Source: Arthrobacter sp. 18067
GTDB lineage: Bacteria > Actinomycetota > Actinomycetes > Actinomycetales > Micrococcaceae
DNA length: 64,000 bases
Assembly (NCBI RefSeq): GCF_902706295.1
Contig: NZ_CACSJJ010000005.1
Span: forward strand, 1 to 64,000
Direction of reading: 5' to 3'
Below the pieces are notes generated by a model that was not told where the DNA came from, made no database searches, and was given only the letters and a program-made list of their open reading frames with translations. This document shows positions 61,367 through 64,000 of this stretch, piece by piece (position 1 is the stretch's first letter; each line of letters begins with the position of its first letter). The position numbers and the translations under genes were made by a program.

Positions 61367-62551
61367 ATGATCCTGAACGCCCCTAATCCCTTCCGGCCCG
61401 GCGCTGGTCGGGTGCCCCCGGAGCTAACCGGCCGATCCAACGTGCTCGCCGACTACACAGCCGTTCTTGGTTCCGTGGCAAGCTCTGGAGAAGGCGAAAG
61501 GCCCTGGATCATTTCCGGGCTCAGGGGCGTCGGCAAGACTGTGCTGCTGAACCAATGCGGCAGAGACGCTATCGACGCCGGATGGATCGTCATCAAACTC
61601 GAAGCCTCCAGCAGCCAACCACTGGCCGTGCAACTGGCCAAGGAAATCTATGTAGCTCTCCGGAAAGCGGCCACGGCGTCGGAGAAAGTCAAAAAGGCAT
61701 TCAAGGGAACCTTCGCGGTTTTTCGGTCCTTCCAGATCAAGGTCGACCCGAACGGTACCTACGGATTTGGTTTCGATGTCCAGGCTGCAGCCGGTAAGGC
61801 CGACAGCGGACAGCTCTCAACGGATCTGGCCGAAATGCTTGAATCACTGGGCCTAGCCGCCCGAGCCGCCGGAACCGGTGTGCTGCTGGCAATAGATGAA
61901 CTGCAGGAAGCGCCCACCGCCGACCTGGAGGCAATGAACGTCGCCCTCCACCAGCTGGGGCAGGACCTCCGGCCCGTACCGCTGATGTTCCTCGGCACAG
62001 GGCTCCCCTCACTGCCAGCAGTCCTGGCCAAAGCCTCCAGCTACGCCGAACGGATGTACCTCTACCGGACCCTGGACGTACTGAGCCCAGAGGACACCAA
62101 AGAAGCCCTCCTCGCCCCCTCCCAACGCGAGCGCGTGACCTGGTCCGCCGGGGCCTTGGACATGGTCCTGGAAACCTCCGGCGGCTACCCCTACTTCGTA
62201 CAAGCCTGTGGCAAACACATCTGGGACGTCGCAGCATCACGAACGATCGACATCGACGACGCCCGCATCGGAATCGGCAGGGCACGCGACGAAGTCGACG
62301 CCGGCCTCTACAAATCCCGGTGGGAACGAGCAACCAGCGCCCAACAGGAATTCATGAAAGCCATGGCCCGGGACAACGACACTCCCTCCCTGGTCAGCGA
62401 AATCGCCGCCCGCCTCGGCAGGGCCCAAACAGCGATTTCCGCCCCGAGACAATCCCTTATCCAAACCGGGCTCGTCTATACACCCCGCCGCGGATACCTG
62501 GCCTTCACCGTCCCCGGCATGGCCGACTACATCAACAGGCACGGACACTAG
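61367..62551 (+). CDS. AAA/ORC-like P-loop ATPase with C-terminal winged helix
   Basis: 394 residues from ATG 61367 (GTG 61358 would put the start inside the palindrome arm). ELTGRSNVLADYTAVL, Walker A ISGLRGVGKTVLLNQ, Walker B GVLLAIDELQEA and sensor-1 PLMFLGTGLPSLPA define an AAA_16/archaeal-type ATPase. The C-terminal 90 residues contain a winged helix (TPSLVSEIAARLGRAQTAIS, then QSLIQTGLVYTPRRGYLAFT). Stand-alone proteins of this type occur in mobile DNA of Actinobacteria. The role is unknown; the C-terminal wing suggests DNA binding and autoregulation through the palindrome. Confidence 0.75.
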   Translation: MILNAPNPFRPGAGRVPPELTGRSNVLADYTAVLGSVASSGEGERPWIISGLRGVGKTVLLNQCGRDAIDAGWIVIKLEASSSQPLAVQLAKEIYVALRKAATASEKVKKAFKGTFAVFRSFQIKVDPNGTYGFGFDVQAAAGKADSGQLSTDLAEMLESLGLAARAAGTGVLLAIDELQEAPTADLEAMNVALHQLGQDLRPVPLMFLGTGLPSLPAVLAKASSYAERMYLYRTLDVLSPEDTKEALLAPSQRERVTWSAGALDMVLETSGGYPYFVQACGKHIWDVAASRTIDIDDARIGIGRARDEVDAGLYKSRWERATSAQQEFMKAMARDNDTPSLVSEIAARLGRAQTAISAPRQSLIQTGLVYTPRRGYLAFTVPGMADYINRHGH

Positions 62552-62560
62552 AGGCAAATC

Positions 62561-63172
62561 ATGAAAAATGCCCTCTCCAAACGCCTGGACCAGGAAACCT
62601 CACGGATGCGCGCCAGCGACGGATTCAATCCCTTCCCCCTCGCCATCGCAGCAGCCATAGGTATGGCCGGATACGTCCTCATTGCCAGCTCCGCAGGGGC
62701 CGACGTTCCTTCAGCAGCGCGGGCAGCTGTCCTGGTCGCAGTGCTGGTCTTTGGTGTCTGGGTAGGGTGTGTCGACGCACGGTCCCACAGGATCCCGGAC
62801 GCCGTGACCATTCCCATGGCGGCCGCCGTCGTTGCCGGCGTCACCACCTGCACGCTGCTAACCGGTGACTGGGCGCTCGCCGGGCAGGCATTGCTGGCCT
62901 CGGTGGCACTGGGCATCATGTACCTGGTGGCGGCCATCGCCGGGGGCCTCGGATTGGGTGACGTCAAGCTCGCCGCGATCCTCGGACTTGCCCTGGGTTT
63001 CAACAGTTGGACGACGGTGCTGTGGGGCGGCCTGCTTGGCCTGGTGTTTGCTCTTCCGCACGCGCTCGTAGTCCGAAAATCCCGCAGGCTCATCCCGTTG
63101 GGCCCTTACATGGCAGCCGGAGCAATCGCTGCGCTGGCGGCTGATCTCGTCAAGGCATGGATGGTGTCCTGA
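62561..63172 (+). CDS. tadV: Prepilin peptidase (A24, TadV/CpaA-like)
   Basis: 203 residues, nine bases behind the ATPase gene. About six transmembrane helices. The two aspartates of A24 peptidases are visible: CVDARSHRIPD (Asp72) and GLGLGDVKLAA (Asp134, the GxGD motif). It processes Flp and TadE-type prepilins at the cytoplasmic face. It belongs functionally with the tad genes at 41-50 kb, from which it is separated by about 11 kb of cargo. The stop overlaps the next small frame (TGATG). Confidence 0.85.
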   Translation: MKNALSKRLDQETSRMRASDGFNPFPLAIAAAIGMAGYVLIASSAGADVPSAARAAVLVAVLVFGVWVGCVDARSHRIPDAVTIPMAAAVVAGVTTCTLLTGDWALAGQALLASVALGIMYLVAAIAGGLGLGDVKLAAILGLALGFNSWTTVLWGGLLGLVFALPHALVVRKSRRLIPLGPYMAAGAIAALAADLVKAWMVS

Positions 63173-63255
63173 TGCCCCGAATGGTAAAGCGTCCGGGAAT
63201 GGCACCTACGTGCCGTAAGTGTGTAAACCATGTCCCACGAAAGGGATCATTGTGA
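63172..63255 (+). CDS. 27-residue frame linking tadV and the LysM gene
   Basis: ATG at 63172 overlaps the tadV stop, and the TGA (63253-63255) overlaps the GTG of the next gene. It encodes MPRMVKRPGMAPTCRKCVNH followed by VPRKGSL, basic with a C-x-x-C pair. It may be a coupling peptide or a chance frame. Confidence 0.3.
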   Translation: MPRMVKRPGMAPTCRKCVNHVPRKGSL

Positions 63256-64000
63256 AAATCGTTAAGGGACTGGCTTCCCTGGTACTGCTGCTGGTGCTGG
63301 TCATCGGCATCCCGGCGGTACTGGTTCTGATTGTCGGGAATCCTCTGCCATCAGGGGAGACCCTCCAAAACCTGCTCACGACGCCCGACTACGGCGGCCG
63401 CTTCCTATTCGGGAGCTTCCTGCCGATCGTCGCCTGGGTAGCGTGGCTGACCTTCGCCGCCTCAGTGATCGTCGAAGTCCCATCGGCCGTCGGCGGGATC
63501 CGGGCTCCAAGGATCAAAGGGCTGGGTGCGCAACAAGCACTGGCTGGTGCCTTGATCGGCGCCGTCCTTCTTATGTTCACCGCAGGCTCGCTCATCTCCG
63601 CGCCCAAAGCCCAGGCAACTGCCCCGGAACCATCGGCAACCCAGATCTCCGCCCCCGTGAGCGTCGAAGCCAACACACAAAACAAAGCCCCGGCCCTCAA
63701 CCAAACACCCGAGCGGACCAAAGCACTTCCAAAACACACCGTCGTGGCGGGGGAGTCGCTCTGGTTGCTGGCAGAAACCTATCTAGGAGACGGCGCCCGC
63801 TACGGCGAAATCGCGGAGCTCAACTACCGCGTAGCCCAAGCCGACGGCGGGGCACTCTCCGACGGGCACTGGATAGAACCCGGTTGGGTCCTCAACCTCC
63901 CGGCGAGCGCACAGGCCGTTGAGAAGCAAGCCACCACGCACGTAGTCACTGAAGGTGAATCCCTGTCGTCGATTGCCGAGCACTACTACGGAGACGCCGG
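63252..64000 (+). CDS. LysM-domain membrane protein (partial, runs off the window)
   Basis: 249 residues visible from GTG 63252 (ribosome site AAAGGGA). Three transmembrane helices in the first 125 residues (ASLVLLLVLVIGIPAVLVLI, FLPIVAWVAWLTFAASVIVE, ALAGALIGAVLLMFTAGSLI). A Thr/Pro/Ala linker follows, then a LysM module (HTVVAGESLWLLAETYLGDG, near residues 165-220) and the start of a second (HVVTEGESLSSIAEHYYGD). In actinobacterial Tad loci such proteins usually continue into a BTAD regulatory domain. This one is expected to bind peptidoglycan and sense or guide pilus assembly. The C-terminus is outside the window. Confidence 0.8.
   Translation, partial: MKIVKGLASLVLLLVLVIGIPAVLVLIVGNPLPSGETLQNLLTTPDYGGRFLFGSFLPIVAWVAWLTFAASVIVEVPSAVGGIRAPRIKGLGAQQALAGALIGAVLLMFTAGSLISAPKAQATAPEPSATQISAPVSVEANTQNKAPALNQTPERTKALPKHTVVAGESLWLLAETYLGDGARYGEIAELNYRVAQADGGALSDGHWIEPGWVLNLPASAQAVEKQATTHVVTEGESLSSIAEHYYGDA

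Noticed and set aside
1-64000. CRISPR arrays, rRNA or tRNA genes
   Set aside because: No regularly spaced repeats of CRISPR type and no recognisable rRNA or tRNA sequence were found on reading; tRNA detection by eye is not exhaustive.

Overview
The window looks like part of a large plasmid of a high-GC actinobacterium, most likely Arthrobacter or a close relative (Micrococcaceae). This rests on GC-rich codon use, frequent GTG starts, tightly overlapping operons (ATGA/GTGA junctions), and protein families common on Arthrobacter megaplasmids. The plasmid call itself rests on a RepA-type initiator beside four copies of a 15-bp iteron and a perfect DnaA box (37.0-38.3 kb), a ParA/ParB-like partition pair (38.4-39.9 kb) and a conjugation apparatus. 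The assignment is from sequence reading only; no database search was run.

Layout. 0-1.3 kb: end of a Pro/Ala-rich DUF3761-type protein, a strong terminator and an IS30-family transposase remnant. 1.6-9.5 kb: metabolic cargo, namely the proton-translocating transhydrogenase pntAB (minus strand) and the methylcitrate-cycle operon prpDBC (plus strand), which sits behind a decayed GntR regulator gene with an intact-looking operator. 9.5-15 kb: small hypothetical genes, a DUF6504-like gene, a TIR-domain protein and a DUF3800 protein. 15.2-24.3 kb (minus strand): a replication/DNA-processing and transfer module with two DNA-binding proteins, a divergent family-B-polymerase-like protein, an archaeo-eukaryotic-type primase, small proteins and an FtsK/TcpA-like DNA translocase. 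24.4-26.2 kb: AbiE toxin-antitoxin pair with a palindromic operator. 26.8-35.9 kb (minus strand): a Tcp-like type IV secretion operon (NTF2-like, M23/NlpC hydrolase, VirB6-like, VirB4-like, PrgI-like, small membrane protein, VirB8/TcpC-like). 36.1-41.1 kb: regulator, oriV, repA, parAB and large repeats. 41.2-50.6 kb: a Tad (Flp) pilus locus with a TnpB element next to a duplicated pilin-like gene end. 50.7-61.3 kb: accessory cargo with an Arr-like ADP-ribosyltransferase-fold protein, hypothetical proteins, a broken MocR aminotransferase and a two-gene cluster of a YobI/KAP-type membrane P-loop NTPase and a zinc-ribbon PD-(D/E)XK nuclease. 61.3-64 kb: an ATPase gene under a long palindrome, then the missing Tad parts (prepilin peptidase, LysM protein) running off the window end.

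How it works together. RepA/iterons and ParAB replicate and partition the plasmid. The FtsK-like protein plus VirB3/4/6/8-like proteins and a wall hydrolase would move DNA between cells, although no relaxase was recognised. The Tad pilus would aid attachment. AbiE, the TIR protein and the YobI-nuclease pair look like defence or competition functions. prpDBC and pntAB give the host propionate catabolism and NADPH balancing.

The best candidates for an undescribed system are the NTPase-nuclease pair at 54.1-60.3 kb and the polymerase-like/primase/translocase module at 15.4-23.6 kb.
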